This document shows positions 1 through 9,366 of a DNA stretch of 11,782 bases, in pieces. The notes below the pieces were generated by a model. It worked only from the letters and a program-made list of their open reading frames with translations, ran no database searches and was not told where the DNA came from. The position numbers and the translations under genes were made by a program. The stretch lies in NCBI GenBank assembly GCA_003024985.2, contig PXIH01S0097031.1; one strand, written 5' to 3'. Position 1 is the stretch's first letter. Every line of letters begins with the position of its first letter. The stretch comes from Euperipatoides rowelli (lineage: Eukaryota; Onychophora; Udeonychophora; Euonychophora; Peripatopsidae).

Positions 1-3000
1 TGATAAAATTAATTTTACTAACATTTATAATTTATTAATACTTGTAAAAACAATAAATCACTGTAACAATTTTCTAGATGAAAATCACTTTCCATATTTC
101 AATACATTATTTTCTGAAGATTACCTGCAGTTCTTAATATATTTAAACATGTTATAATGAATTGACATTGGACAAAGACTTTTTGTGGTGGTTACCTATT
201 GAGTGCACGATAATTAAATATGAATCGTGTAGAGTAGTTTTTTTTTAAATTATCATTTTCCGTTTTTTTAACATCTTTCGCATTTACCGGACAATTGGCA
301 TTTTGGTCACTATCTCCTCTAATTAGTTTATTAAATTGAAATTTTACTGTAATACTAATAATTTTAATGCCTCACACAATATCAAAATAGTCCAATATTT
401 ATTCAAATTTTGGAAATTGCTTTCAATTTTAAACTTAACTTTTCCTTTAAAGTACAACCTGACCCTTAATATAAACATAGATATAGAATATTTCAGCTTT
501 TCTCTCCTGTTTTAAGGGATGTTAGGTTCTATTGCATATTATAGCAAATTTTAATAAACAACAAAAATCAAATGGGGGTGGGGTAAACTATTTGGTCCAT
601 AGGAGGTGGATCATCCCATCATCATGAACATAATAATTTCAAATCAGACAGAATATAGACATTAATATCACATAATTAAGTTGCATTATACTGTATATTG
701 AACTAACATTTTTTTGTTGTTTTAATATATTTTATGTAATACTTAAAATTTTTATTATGAATGCAAGCATATATATTAAGTGTTGCATTCATAAAATCAG
801 AACATATTAACATTAATTATGTAAATTTATACAAATTTTGATTTTCTCTTTGCTATCTTTGGATGAAGATAAAAAAAAAATTTCCAGTAGGATCTTTGAA
901 TCATTTCACATTTAATTTAAGCTCTGGAATGAACAAAATTTAATTTCAACATTCAAATATTAGCATTAATTTTATACAAATCTTGACAGAAAATATTCAA
1001 AGAAAATTTATAAATTAGAAAATTATTAAAACATACTTATAACTAATATAATGTACATCGTTTATTTCTCTAAGATGACATTTTATTTTAAAAAATAATG
1101 AAATATGAACTAATTTAATTAATAAACTTAAACAGCAAAATCCATTTTTTATAAATAATTACAATAGACAAGAGCAATGAAATATAATCATCTAAGTTCA
1201 ACAGTTAATTCTAGTGGGTAGATTAGGAATTAAAATGTTTGTTTGAGTCATTTAACAAATAAGATAATTGGTAAGATAATTATGATAAACACAAAAGTTT
1301 ACTAAATAATATACTGTTAACATTATAACAAAAGATGTGATCAATCAACAACAAAATTTGAAGCATAATGATGGCACTTGACTGAAGAGTAGATTATAAT
1401 CATAACTATACTAACTTAACATTCCTCATTTTAATATAATACTATATTGTTAAAGCCCTATTTAAAATTCAATAATGAGAAAACAAATGTCAAAATTAAA
1501 TCTTTATTTGCAAATCAAGTAACATATAATTAGAAAGAACAATACAAAATGTTTGAATCGTTGAAATTAAAAATTTAAAAATAACTTTATTTTAGTTTAA
1601 AACAAATATTAAACTTTATTGACAAGACTCACCAACAAACAGATTACTTAACTCTCAAGAATATTCTATCACCACTTGTCTTAATTATGAACCAATATCA
1701 CACTTATGATCCCACCTAAGTAGATTAGCTATTTTGTTCATATCTCTCACCATTATCTCTTGGGAATTCATCGAGTTTAAATTTAAATTTAATATCTTTA
1801 TAATAAAGACCTCAAACTTTATAATAATTTATGGATGCTTTCAGGTACTATCTTGAATTTTCTCAACCTATTCGGATTGACTTTATTATTTGACTTTTAT
1901 TTTGTACATAAACTTTTAATATTTTATTTCCATTTATACTAATTAATTTTTAATTTGGAATTTAATGTGAATGTTTTCATATCCTTCACAGGACCAGAAA
2001 ACATATTTTATGAAACTTAATTTTTTTTTTTTTTTCTTCGTTCACATATAGAGCCCAATTTGTACGTTCTATTTAATTGTATATATTCCATGTTTCTTAC
2101 TAAACCCTGAATAATAAATTGTCATAATACAACACTGCCAATACATTTCTGTTATAAAAGAAAAATTTGATACCAGACTCATACATCAAAAGAAATAAAA
2201 TTATATCTTTATTTATTAAATAAGACATCATCATGACTGACATCTTATTTATTTTCTAAATTTTAGTGGTATTTGTTTCAGAAGATTCATGAGTGGAAAT
2301 AAATATTTTTTGTATAGATAAATGATTATCTCTATAGGCTACTATGACTTGTTTATTTTTGATACACTGTCTTCCATAGTGATATCTAAAGATCAACAAA
2401 TAACAATATCAATATCAAATTAAAAAAAAAAAACGTTTAAGTATGGTATACATGATCGTGCTTGGTGCATACGATTTATAGCAATATAAAATAATAAGCT
2501 AAACAATTTGCAATTAAATTTATCAGTGCTATAGTTGAAATCTATTAAACTAAAAATTTATTTTAGTTGGCAAAAAATTCAATACACATTCAACAGAGAA
2601 ATTTGTAATCTAACAGTCATACGACCAATAAAATGCTTTCCAGAAATGAAGATTTGCATACTAGTTATTTTAACTATCCTTAACCCATAAAAAATACAGT
2701 AATAAACTAGTCGGGTCATTTTGCCTTATTTTAAACAAAAGGAAATTCCATGCAGATTCTCGTAATAAAAAATTTAAAAAAAAATCCTGGAAGAGATATT
2801 ATCAGTTTTAGATAGGGAAGAAATCATATAGAAATCATCATTTGAATTTCTTCTCTTTTCAAGGAAACCTCAGCAATGCATTCATTTTAAAACCATAGAA
2901 AGACCTTAAAAACTAGATTTTTTGAATGGTTAAAATATATATTTTTTAAATCCTAAAGTATATTAAAGTATTAAATAAAAATATGAAAAATCTCCTAGCA

Positions 3001-3557
3001 TCATATACCTTACAAAAGTGAAGAGCCTAGGTATAATTAAATCATACTCAAGCAATGCACAAAATGTCAATTAAAATATTTACATCTGGTTTGGATTTTG
3101 ATTATAACAATACAATAGGTAAAGTTTATATGTTATTACTAAGAAAACTCTTTATGTAGTAATGTGAATTTAAAAAGAGTTGAAAACAATTATTACTGTT
3201 TAATAATTTTTAAGATTTTTTTTCTGAGCACAAAAATTTAGATAAAATCAATATAGGTGGCATTGTTTGTGATGTTGTAAAGAAAACATGTTACACATAG
3301 CATATTATCATAAATGATTAAGAGTTTTATAACTTAATTAGGACCTAGCTATTTCAAAATAAATCATGTGATGACTCTATCATGTATTTTTTGATCTTAA
3401 CATGGTGACTAAAAAGAACAAATGCAATCTATTAGAAATATTCAAAGGGATTTCTAATTTATATCATAGAAACAATCTGTAAAATGTTTGAAATGGTAAA
3501 GAATTTTTATAATTTTGTAACCATTGAAATTATTATAAATATTAATGAATATTTATA
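1..3557. other. AT-rich non-coding stretch
   Basis: No reading frame of useful length on either strand and no recognisable domain. The stretch consists of A/T-rich sequence with short poly-A and poly-T runs, the longest being a 15-base T run at 2021-2035. There is one clear small hairpin (755-794, listed separately). The only slightly G-rich patch is at about 572-616 and shows no gene-like structure. This is ordinary intergenic or intronic DNA; a very old repeat that has lost its ends cannot be excluded by eye. Confidence 0.7.
755..794. repeat. Short perfect hairpin, 12-bp arms
   Basis: TTATGAATGCAA at 755-766 is the exact reverse complement of TTGCATTCATAA at 783-794, with a 16-base loop. 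It is isolated: I found no ORF, terminator context or partner copy nearby. It could be a remnant of a small inverted-repeat element or a chance palindrome in AT-rich DNA. Confidence 0.55.
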
Positions 3558-3571
3558 CAGGCATTCAACTG
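3558..3571 (+). repeat. Candidate hAT 3' terminal inverted repeat
   Basis: CAGGCATTCAACTG matches the other end (5150-5163, reverse complement) at 10 of 14 positions and starts with the same CAGG. It lies about 650 bp beyond the transposase stop, farther than usual for a hAT 3' end, so an inserted sequence or a misassigned end is possible. Confidence 0.4.
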
Positions 3572-3589
3572 TTATGATGACTTCAAAAA

Positions 3590-3636
3590 AGTGAGAAAAG
3601 TGATAATCAGTGTGAAAAAAGTGACAAAATAGTGAC
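3590..3636 (+). repeat. Subterminal AGTGAC-type repeats, left end
   Basis: Spaced copies of AGTGA(C/G/T) occur at 3590-3595, 3599-3604, 3620-3625 and 3631-3636, with a degenerate AGTGTG at 3609. The same motif recurs just inside the right end of the element in the same plus-strand orientation. hAT transposases are known to bind short subterminal repeats, so these are plausible transposase-binding sites, by inference. Confidence 0.45.
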
Positions 3637-4168
3637 ATCATTTCTCTTCATTAATGTGGACAGTTTTATCAGATTAATTTGGATAAATAAAACACATTTT
3701 TTTTTAAAATCTCCAACCAAATGGACCAAACTTCAATGCCTTATGCAGAACTGTTTGTATACTAAATTTTAATATTATTAATAACTTGCTATTTTTTTTT
3801 TATCAATATCCATGGCAATAAAAACATGATCTCAGGCTGTAAAATCTAATATACAGTAAAGAGATTAGATTAGGCAAAAAAAGATTCTAAAATTCTGTTA
3901 ATACTAAATATTAATGATCTATGCTGATTTTATATCAGACAAAATTTCCATTACTTAAAATACTGAAAATGTTATAAATCTTGGATAAAAATTATAGTGT
4001 AGGACTATATTAATTGTAATTTTAGTGCATTAAGAGCAATGCATTTTAACAAAACTGCTTCAAGATCTAAACAAATTATAAGGCATAGTCAAGAGGAAAT
4101 TACAGCATATACACATATCTAAGACAATGATATTTGTTCCTGGATGGGGTATGGCGAATTAAACAAAT

Positions 4169-4174
4169 TTTATT
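4169..4174 (-). promoter_or_regulatory. Candidate poly-A signal for the hAT relic
   Basis: The minus strand reads AATAAA here, about 36 bases after the transposase stop codon at 4210-4212. Position and orientation fit a polyadenylation signal of the ancestral transposase gene. AATAAA is frequent by chance in DNA this AT-rich, so the call rests on position only. Confidence 0.35.
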
Positions 4175-4209
4175 TAATTATTGAACTTATAAAAAAAAAT
4201 GTTACAAAA

Positions 4210-5049
4210 TTAGGACAATAATTTTGGTTTCTTTTTAAAAAATGTATTTATCAAAGATGACTTTTGGGTAGTTTTATGCTTCACTGCTTCTTTCAGCTTC
4301 TGTTTCAGTTCTTTCTCCCGATCCTGGATTGTTTTCTTTCCTTCTTCAATTTCTTTGAACATCTCTGCTTCCTTTATCTTTATCTCATTCTGTTCTTTTT
4401 CCTTTTTTTTTTATCATCTTCTAGTCTTCTTTCCTCTAAATAATTTTTGTAGCTTTTGTGTGCACTTTGAGCAAGGGCTAATAATGGTCCAGTGCTAGGA
4501 ACAGGTTCTGGTTTATTATTATACAACTTCAGAGCCAAATAAGAATATAAAGTATGTTCTGACATTTGAGAACGATATTCTATAAGCTCTTTACCTGAAC
4601 AAGAAAACCCTTGGTCTATGTAAGCATTGCCATGAGAAAGAGAAAGTGAATATGTAATAACTTTATTTAAAGTTGGGTACTTGATCTCTCCATCTGCATT
4701 CTTCATTGATAAGAAGTGGCTACAATATTTGTCAATCTAAATGTCTGTTTTTAGGATCAATAGTTTTATCCTCAAGTTGTATAAGTTTACATTCATCTAT
4801 CAACTTAGTAATATCTAGTGGAAGTGCTTTGGCAAAAGCTAGAATGTCAGTAACACTAGTGTCTCGATGTTATTTCACTAGGTTTAAGAAACCGGAAATG
4901 TTTCACCAAGTGGCCAGACATGGGACCTTTATGAATCACAAACTTGCAAGCTTTAATATGATTTTGAACATTTTTTTAGAAATATGAATGTCCACTTGAC
5001 TAATGCTGTCCAAAGCCAGTTTTATCTGTTCACTACACACAATTTCCAA
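4210..5049 (-). pseudogene. hAT transposase relic (C-terminal part)
   Basis: Reading the minus strand from about 5049 to the stop at 4210-4212, transposase-like sequence continues through at least four frame changes. The longest piece (4380-4706, read in frame upstream to 4736) contains IDKYCSHFLS, KYPTLNKV and LSLSHGNAYIDQGFS. These match the conserved hAT C-terminal dimerisation block, in which intact members usually read SHGNAxVERGFS; here VER has become IDQ. It then has MSEHTLYSYLALKLYNN and a region rich in K and E. That frame ends after DDKKKRKK because of a 10-base A tract; a second frame continues as a charged, probably coiled-coil tail (EKEQNEIKIKEAEMF and on) to 4212. Upstream pieces are 4735-4854 (VTDILAFAKALPLDITKL) and about 4859-4965 (GPMSGHLVKHFRFLKP). 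The N-terminal zinc finger and catalytic Asp/Glu region are absent. It cannot encode an active enzyme. Family assignment is from the remembered hAT motif; the exact hAT clade is not determined. Confidence 0.8.
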
Positions 5050-5065
5050 GATTTTTTGTCAAAAA

Positions 5066-5148
5066 AGTGAGTAAAAATTACTTTTTTCTCATAAAGTGAC
5101 TAAAAGTGACTCATTTTTAAAAAAGTGACAAAAGGTGAGAAAAGTGAC
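5066..5148 (+). repeat. Subterminal AGTGAC-type repeats, right end
   Basis: Copies of AGTGAC/AGTGAG occur at 5066-5071, 5095-5100, 5105-5110, 5124-5129 and 5143-5148, with GGTGAG at 5134-5139, separated by A- or T-rich spacers. The array abuts the terminal CACTGGCATACCTG. It is the counterpart of the shorter array at 3590-3636. By analogy with other hAT elements it may be the transposase-binding region; the spacing is irregular (10 to 29 bases). Confidence 0.5.
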
Positions 5149-5149
5149 T

Positions 5150-5163
5150 CACTGGCATACCTG
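5150..5163 (-). repeat. Candidate hAT 5' terminal inverted repeat
   Basis: CACTGGCATACCTG on the plus strand, that is CAGGTATGCCAGTG reading inward on the minus strand. It faces the transposase start side and matches 10 of 14 bases of the opposite end. The next 8 bases (TTTTGAAT) do not clearly repeat on the far side. Confidence 0.5.
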
Positions 5164-5831
5164 TTTTGAATTTTTTTTTAAATAAACAATAAGCTATCAA
5201 ACGAACAGGCAGGCACACACCCCAATAATAAGTATTAAAAATACTCATGGAAAAGTTAATAAAACATATTATTAATTAATCTAAAATAGACTTTAACAAA
5301 ATTAGTATTTTTGTGATCCATTTTACTACTTTTTTTTTTAAATTATGCAGCAACAATAAACTAATATAATTAACAATATTATCTTATTCTGGAACAAAAT
5401 AAATATTTCTATTTTCTTTTGTTTAAGATAGCTCACAATAGGCTATTTTCAAATCAGAAAAAAAAATGTGCTTTTTAATTATGATTCAGATAGGAAAACT
5501 CATTTTCCCAAGTGAAAAAAAAAATGGCTCTGACAATTTTTTTTTATATTTGTAATATTTTGTGTCAGTATAGAAATTTATATAAATGTTAAATGACAGC
5601 AATTACATTCATGTAATTTAGTTGCAGTCTCTTTATACTGGCATTTACAACAAGAAAAAAATGTGATTTAATAGTTTATTTATTTATTTTTCAATTTGCA
5701 CAGTAGGCTAATTCCTCTCTACAATTTTGTGCAAGTCATTTTCTGGCTCATTTTTTTTTACACTTGATGTTTACTGTTTCTTATTCTACAACATACCTGA
5801 AGTAAACAATAGAGGACATGGTAAAGGAAGA

Positions 5832-5843
5832 GGGGGGGGGGGG
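5832..5843 (+). repeat. 12-base G homopolymer
   Basis: An uninterrupted run of 12 G, followed directly by A and an 8-base T run. It is unusual in a background this poor in G+C and is a likely site of length polymorphism and sequencing slippage. The Gly-rich stretch of the overlapping plus-strand ORF is simply a translation of this tract. Confidence 0.8.
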
Positions 5844-6350
5844 ATTTTTTTTCATAAAAATAGGATTCTACCATTAAATGTAATTCTCATAGAGATGATT
5901 CAAGCTGGCCAGGAGCCTATTGTATCAATTAAAGTATTTTCCAATTTGTGCATGGGAGAGTAGGGTAGAGATGACAAGGGTTAAAGTTCAAACCCTAATT
6001 GTATATTTACTTTGCATATCAAAATGTGACAGTATATGTCCTAATCAAAAGGGGTACAACAGTTGGTAAACAAAATAAATTCAGGAGCACTGAGCAGGAG
6101 CCAAAACAGCAGAAGCAGGCAATACAATCACGATTGTCCAACAAAACTAGTAATCTGACCAAAATCACTAAAGTATAGCAAAACTCATTTTTCTTTGAAT
6201 CATAATAAGCTCCTTTATAACATTATAACAGGCCTAAAAATTCAGTTTTCAGTAAACACAGCACCCAGTGCTTTCGAGAAGCGAACCCTAAAAAATATTG
6301 CTCACAAAATAATGCAGATAGAAAAGCACTGAGGGAAATTACAACAAGGA

Positions 6351-6375
6351 GTGTGTGTGTGAGATGAGAGAGAGA
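6351..6375 (+). repeat. GT/GA compound microsatellite
   Basis: Five GT units followed by a GAGATGA interruption and a short GA run. It is short, probably imperfect through point mutation, and next to the weak tRNA-like motif at 6405-6419. Confidence 0.75.
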
Positions 6376-6404
6376 ACAAACCCGGACACATCTCATCCAC
6401 TCGA

Positions 6405-6419
6405 CCAGAGATTGAATCC
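6405..6419 (-). other. Possible tRNA-derived SINE remnant (B-box-like)
   Basis: The minus strand reads GGATTCAATCTCTGG, which resembles the T-arm/B-box region of tRNA-derived SINEs (GGTTCRANNCC type) with several substitutions. It is followed by TGGTCGAGTGG and a GC-richer tail. No convincing A box lies at the usual 30-60 base distance upstream, and no tail, target duplication or boundaries can be defined. It may be a retroposon fragment or a coincidence. Confidence 0.2.
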
Positions 6420-6564
6420 TGTTTTTTCTTGATATTTGCACCTGCCAACAACAATGTAAACAATCCCCACCTCCAAGAAAAAAAACTCACAATCTCCTCA
6501 AACCTACTAACCACAATGCACACATCCCAACTTTAATCTTTATTGTTTACTTTCCTTTATTCCT

Positions 6565-6581
6565 AAAAAAAAAAAAAAAAA
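6565..6581 (+). repeat. 17-base A homopolymer
   Basis: A run of 17 A followed by TT and six G. It lies at the edge of the less AT-rich 6060-6560 segment and could be the tail of a plus-strand retroposon, but I found no flanking target duplication and no AATAAA just upstream. Confidence 0.6.
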
Positions 6582-6678
6582 TTGGGGGGAATCCAAACAG
6601 AGGAATTCATCAGGCTACTTTTCCCACGATCAATGTACTGAGACAGTGTTCTAGCTTTACTGCTGCCCCAGCTAAAAA

Positions 6679-6701
6679 TATATGTTGTGTGGCAACATAT
6701 A
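6679..6701. repeat. Perfect 9-bp-arm hairpin
   Basis: TATATGTTG at 6679-6687 and CAACATATA at 6693-6701 are exact reverse complements around a 5-base loop (TGTGG). The 3' flank is not T-rich enough to call a terminator, and this is not bacterial DNA. Function unknown. Confidence 0.5.
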
Positions 6702-7601
6702 ATTTTATACTTATTGGCAATGTCTTATACAAACACAAAGAAATTTTTATCCTCTCTGTTTTATTCTACAGTAGCTCAATTATGGTTCAATAATTCATCT
6801 CTAAATGCTGTAAGAGCAATGTTATACATTTTTGTATATATAACAGCATCTAAGTCTGGCAAGACTATTACCATATTTTTATTATTAATACTGTATTTGG
6901 CCTACATACTAATTCTATATGACTTATACAATAACTACTTGACTAAAATGCTCTCATGAATTATCTATTTCATTTTCCCTCTAATGCAAATTACGATAAA
7001 TAAAATAATGCCTCAATTAAAACTTGTGTTTAAAATTTCGACAAGAGATCTTGAAAAGCATCCAATATTTGGACGATAATCCCACTTATAATAATCTTAT
7101 CTAATCTAAAGTGGATGAATTAACTTCGCTTACTAATGCTAACACCACCGTGTTTATATAACTTTCTGTGGTGGAAAAATTTAACAGTCACTCTTTACGT
7201 CCGGTCCTTCAGTCCCCTTGTTCCCCTAAACTAAACTCTCTACTTACATGCTTAGGAGCTTATTGAGGTTTTATGAGCTCATAATCTAAAATAACATAAG
7301 CAAACACAGTTCAGGAGATTTATAAAAGTATATATATTTTAATTATTTATCATGATAATATTTTTAGATGCAGTCTATTACAAAGTTTTTATCATTTATC
7401 ATAAGACTATGCTTTGCGAATCACGACTGACAATAATAGTGTCTAAAATCATTGGTTAACACGTTCGCTGCGGAATGATTTTGCAATACTCATCCTATAT
7501 GAGGATAGTTTTTTCTTATCAAATGTATTTAGATATTATGCTAACTTTATATAAATACTTAATATTAATTATTATTAAATGCGGGGTAGTTTTTAGGCTG
7601 C

Positions 7602-7680
7602 ATCTCAGATCTGAGTCAGCCGCATATTGCTACTATTTTTTTACTGTGTACAGAATGACTCGGAACAGAGTCACACATTT
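7602..7680 (+). repeat. Two degenerate copies of the MITE internal unit
   Basis: Near the left end, about 7608-7629 (GATCTGAGTCAGCC then GCATATTG) and 7657-7672 (GACTCGGAACAGAGTC) resemble the units at 8101-8219. The first matches the unit at 8101 at roughly 17 of 22 positions and the second matches the core palindrome at 13 of 16. They lie in the same orientation as the right-end units, so they are direct and not inverted copies. Confidence 0.5.
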
Positions 7681-8100
7681 ATGCAAAATAATATGACAAA
7701 AACTTATATTTTTTATCAGGAATTTTAATATAATAAGCAAATCGATTTCCAGCAAACAGATTTTTTTTTATAATTTTTTTCTAAAAGTCGGCGATAAAAC
7801 AAAATCCAGTTTATCTTACAATTTTCATTACTGTTTCTCGGTCGTTGGAGATAGAATTTTTTAGTTTCAATTTTTGAAATCTGCATTAAATTTTGATTTT
7901 AAAAATGTATAAGTTTATTCCTAAATATTTTATAATATTTGTATTACGCTACGTGGAAATCAAAATTTCAGAATCTCTTTTGATATATCTTGAAAAAAAT
8001 ATCACTGTGACCCCAAAACTATGCTTTTTATATCCTATTTTATGTGCCTAAATAACTGTTGCCCAATTCATATTTACATTTTGAAACTTGTAACACAAAC

Positions 8101-8219
8101 GACTTGGATTCGACTCATCAGCATATTGTGAAATTTTAAAGTTGATTCGGATTAGAGTCATCAGAATATTGTGAAGGTTCACGTTGACTCGGATTCGAGT
8201 CATCCGAAGCGAACATGTT
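8101..8219 (+). repeat. Tandem 42-43 bp units with palindromic core
   Basis: Three successive units start at 8101 (43 bp), 8144 (42 bp) and 8186 (34 bp, running into the terminal repeat). Each begins with a variant of GACTCGGATTCGAGTCATC; in the third the core at 8186-8201 is a perfect inverted repeat (GACTCG, GATT loop, CGAGTC). Units one and two continue with AGCATATTGTGAA or AGAATATTGTGAA. The third unit merges with the right terminal repeat of the MITE. Such repeats are candidates for transposase or host-factor binding sites. Confidence 0.75.
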
Positions 8220-8221
8220 CA

Positions 8222-9028
8222 TGTTGAGTTGCTTGAGGAAATAATTACCACTCAATAAATGATCTAAAATCATTTGCATGATTATGATTTAACGATTAGT
8301 GTGCTATGGTATATGGTTAATTACTTATTGTAATGTGAATTCTGCCAACTAGCTTCTTCTGTGATGCTGGATTACAAAAAATCTCAAAATTTTATAAATT
8401 ATAATAGTTATTTTACAAAAACAGGTGTAATTGTTTATTATTTGAGCATAAGTTATTGATTATTATACTAATTTACACTACCATACAAATTTTCAAGTAT
8501 TTTGGAGATAAAGCAACAATGTTGTGATGATAATCCAAAGATCGTGTTCACACAGTTTTATGGCGTCTTTGTTTATTGTTTATTTCACAACTTCCATTAA
8601 CTTATACATAGAAGAAATACAGGTGGAAATTATCATAATGAAAAATAAGAAATTCAAAGAAAATTGATAATATTTATAAGAAAAAGAATACTCTCTCTCT
8701 CTCGCTCTCTAAAAATAATTTTAAGATTTGTGCAAAAAAAAAAAAAATATTAACCAAGTCTCTCAAGATTGGCAAAAAAAAAAAATTAAAAAAATCCCTT
8801 AAAAGTATAAATCAGATTTATTTACTATATATTTTGCATTATATAAAAATCATTACTGTAATTACAGTATATACTGATTACAAAAAATAAATAAAACACT
8901 ATACTAATAGTAATTATACAATTAATTTTAAACCATTCACTCATTTGCACAACATAAAATTTTGAACAATAATGATCCACATTGACAATAAAAAAAACCA
9001 ATCCCCTTTTATAGTAAAAGTTGAATTG
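8222..9028. other. AT-rich spacer without a gene
   Basis: No protein-like frame. The 73-codon minus-strand frame (8825-9046) is low-complexity and overlaps the arm of the next repeat. The stretch contains a CT microsatellite (8691-8710), a 14-base A run (8734-8747) and another A run near 8775. Nothing else is recognisable. Confidence 0.7.
8691..8710 (+). repeat. CT microsatellite
   Basis: About ten CT units with a single G replacing one T, a simple short tandem repeat in otherwise A-rich sequence. Confidence 0.85.
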
Positions 9029-9188
9029 ATTAAAGTGTTTTATCAATCCTCATTTTAACAAAGTTTAAATCGTATTATTTTTACCTAAAAAGTCATGTTT
9101 CATTCACATTTCTTCCCATTCAATCTGCATAATATAGATAATATCATTTTATTAGACATGTTTTCAGAACGGATGTAAGTATGTATAC
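9029..9188 (+). repeat. Left arm of long inverted repeat
   Basis: This arm aligns to the reverse complement of 10586-10741. Strongly shared blocks include CTCATTTTAAC, TTTAAATCGTATTATTTTTACC, a block CATTCAATCTGCATAATATAG and the inner end ATGTAAGTATG. The least conserved patch is about 9107-9118. The inner end contains ATGTAAGTATG, which resembles a splice donor on the plus strand. Confidence 0.85.
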
Positions 9189-9366
9189 GTCACTGGCGAA
9201 TTTTGAAGAAAATCTNGTGAGATCTTATTGCCAAGCAACAGTTGCTAAGGAATTTGACCACCAATCATACCTCTAGCACCATTTTCCCTCAAAATTCATT
9301 TTCTCATTTCTTGAGAATACCAGATATTAAAACCTTAACGGAGAATACTGTACCTCGTGTTTTAAA

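Larger units (their letters stand above)
3558..5163 (-). mobile_element. Decayed hAT-type DNA transposon
   Basis: A 1.6-kb segment bounded by imperfect inverted ends that both begin CAGG: CAGGCATTCAACTG at 3558-3571, and CAGGTATGCCAGTG read on the minus strand from 5163 to 5150 (10 of 14 match). CAG-type termini are common in the hAT superfamily. Between them lies a minus-strand transposase relic with a hAT C-terminal region, so the element's 5' end is the 5163 side. The transposase should be about 600-700 residues; only about the last 280 codons remain before the 5' end, so the element is internally deleted as well as frameshifted. AGTGAC-like repeats sit just inside both ends. The 8-bp flanks (3550-3557 and 5164-5171) agree at only 4 positions, so a target duplication is not visible. 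The exact right end at 5163 is better supported than the left end. Confidence 0.6.
5164..7455. other. AT-rich spacer without a gene
   Basis: Reading frames of 70-90 codons occur here (5727-5963 plus, 6223-6523 minus in two frames, 6687-6959 plus), but they are low-complexity, hydrophobic or composed of tract-derived residues, with no domain I recognise. The section from about 6060 to 6600 is less AT-rich than its surroundings and may contain an old retroposon fragment (see 6405-6419). About 7100-7260 is also slightly richer in C and G, including a short CACCAC/GTGGTG inverted repeat near 7143-7174, but shows no coding structure. Confidence 0.65.
7456..8221. mobile_element. piggyBac-like MITE (about 760 bp)
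   Basis: The left end reads TTAA (7456-7459) then CACGTTCGCTGCGGAATGA (7460-7478). The right end, read inward on the minus strand from 8217, is CATGTTCGCTTCGGATGA, differing at two bases and one gap, and is followed outward by TTCA (8218-8221), one change from TTAA. TTAA target duplication is the hallmark of the piggyBac superfamily. The element body is 758 bp, AT-rich and has no transposase; the 73-codon frame at 7475-7696 is not protein-like. It therefore belongs with non-autonomous elements moved in trans. Subterminal 42-43 bp repeats are present at both ends. The superfamily call rests on the TTAA flank and the length of the ends, not on coding sequence. Confidence 0.6.

Noticed and set aside
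3558-3571. 8-bp target duplication for the hAT element
   Set aside because: The flanks TATTTATA and TTTTGAAT agree at only 4 of 8 positions, so no duplication is claimed.
4706-4987. 93-codon plus-strand ORF
   Set aside because: It lies antisense to the hAT transposase relic and shows no domain; its openness follows from the minus-strand sequence.
5727-5963. 78-codon plus-strand ORF with a Gly-rich stretch
   Set aside because: The Gly-rich part is the translation of the 12-base G run and the rest is F/L-rich sequence from T runs; no recognisable domain or promoter context.
6223-6523. Two overlapping minus-strand ORFs of 72 and 73 codons
   Set aside because: They overlap in different frames, cross the GT/GA microsatellite and have no family resemblance.
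6687-6959. 90-codon plus-strand ORF with hydrophobic segments
   Set aside because: The hydrophobic, Tyr/Ile/Leu-rich composition is what AT-rich DNA encodes by chance; no signal of a real membrane protein family.
7475-7696. 73-codon ORF inside the piggyBac-like MITE
   Set aside because: It runs through the terminal repeat and the internal repeat units and has no transposase motif.
8825-9046. 73-codon minus-strand ORF
   Set aside because: Low-complexity Phe/Tyr/Ile-rich translation that overlaps the edge of the long inverted repeat; no domain.
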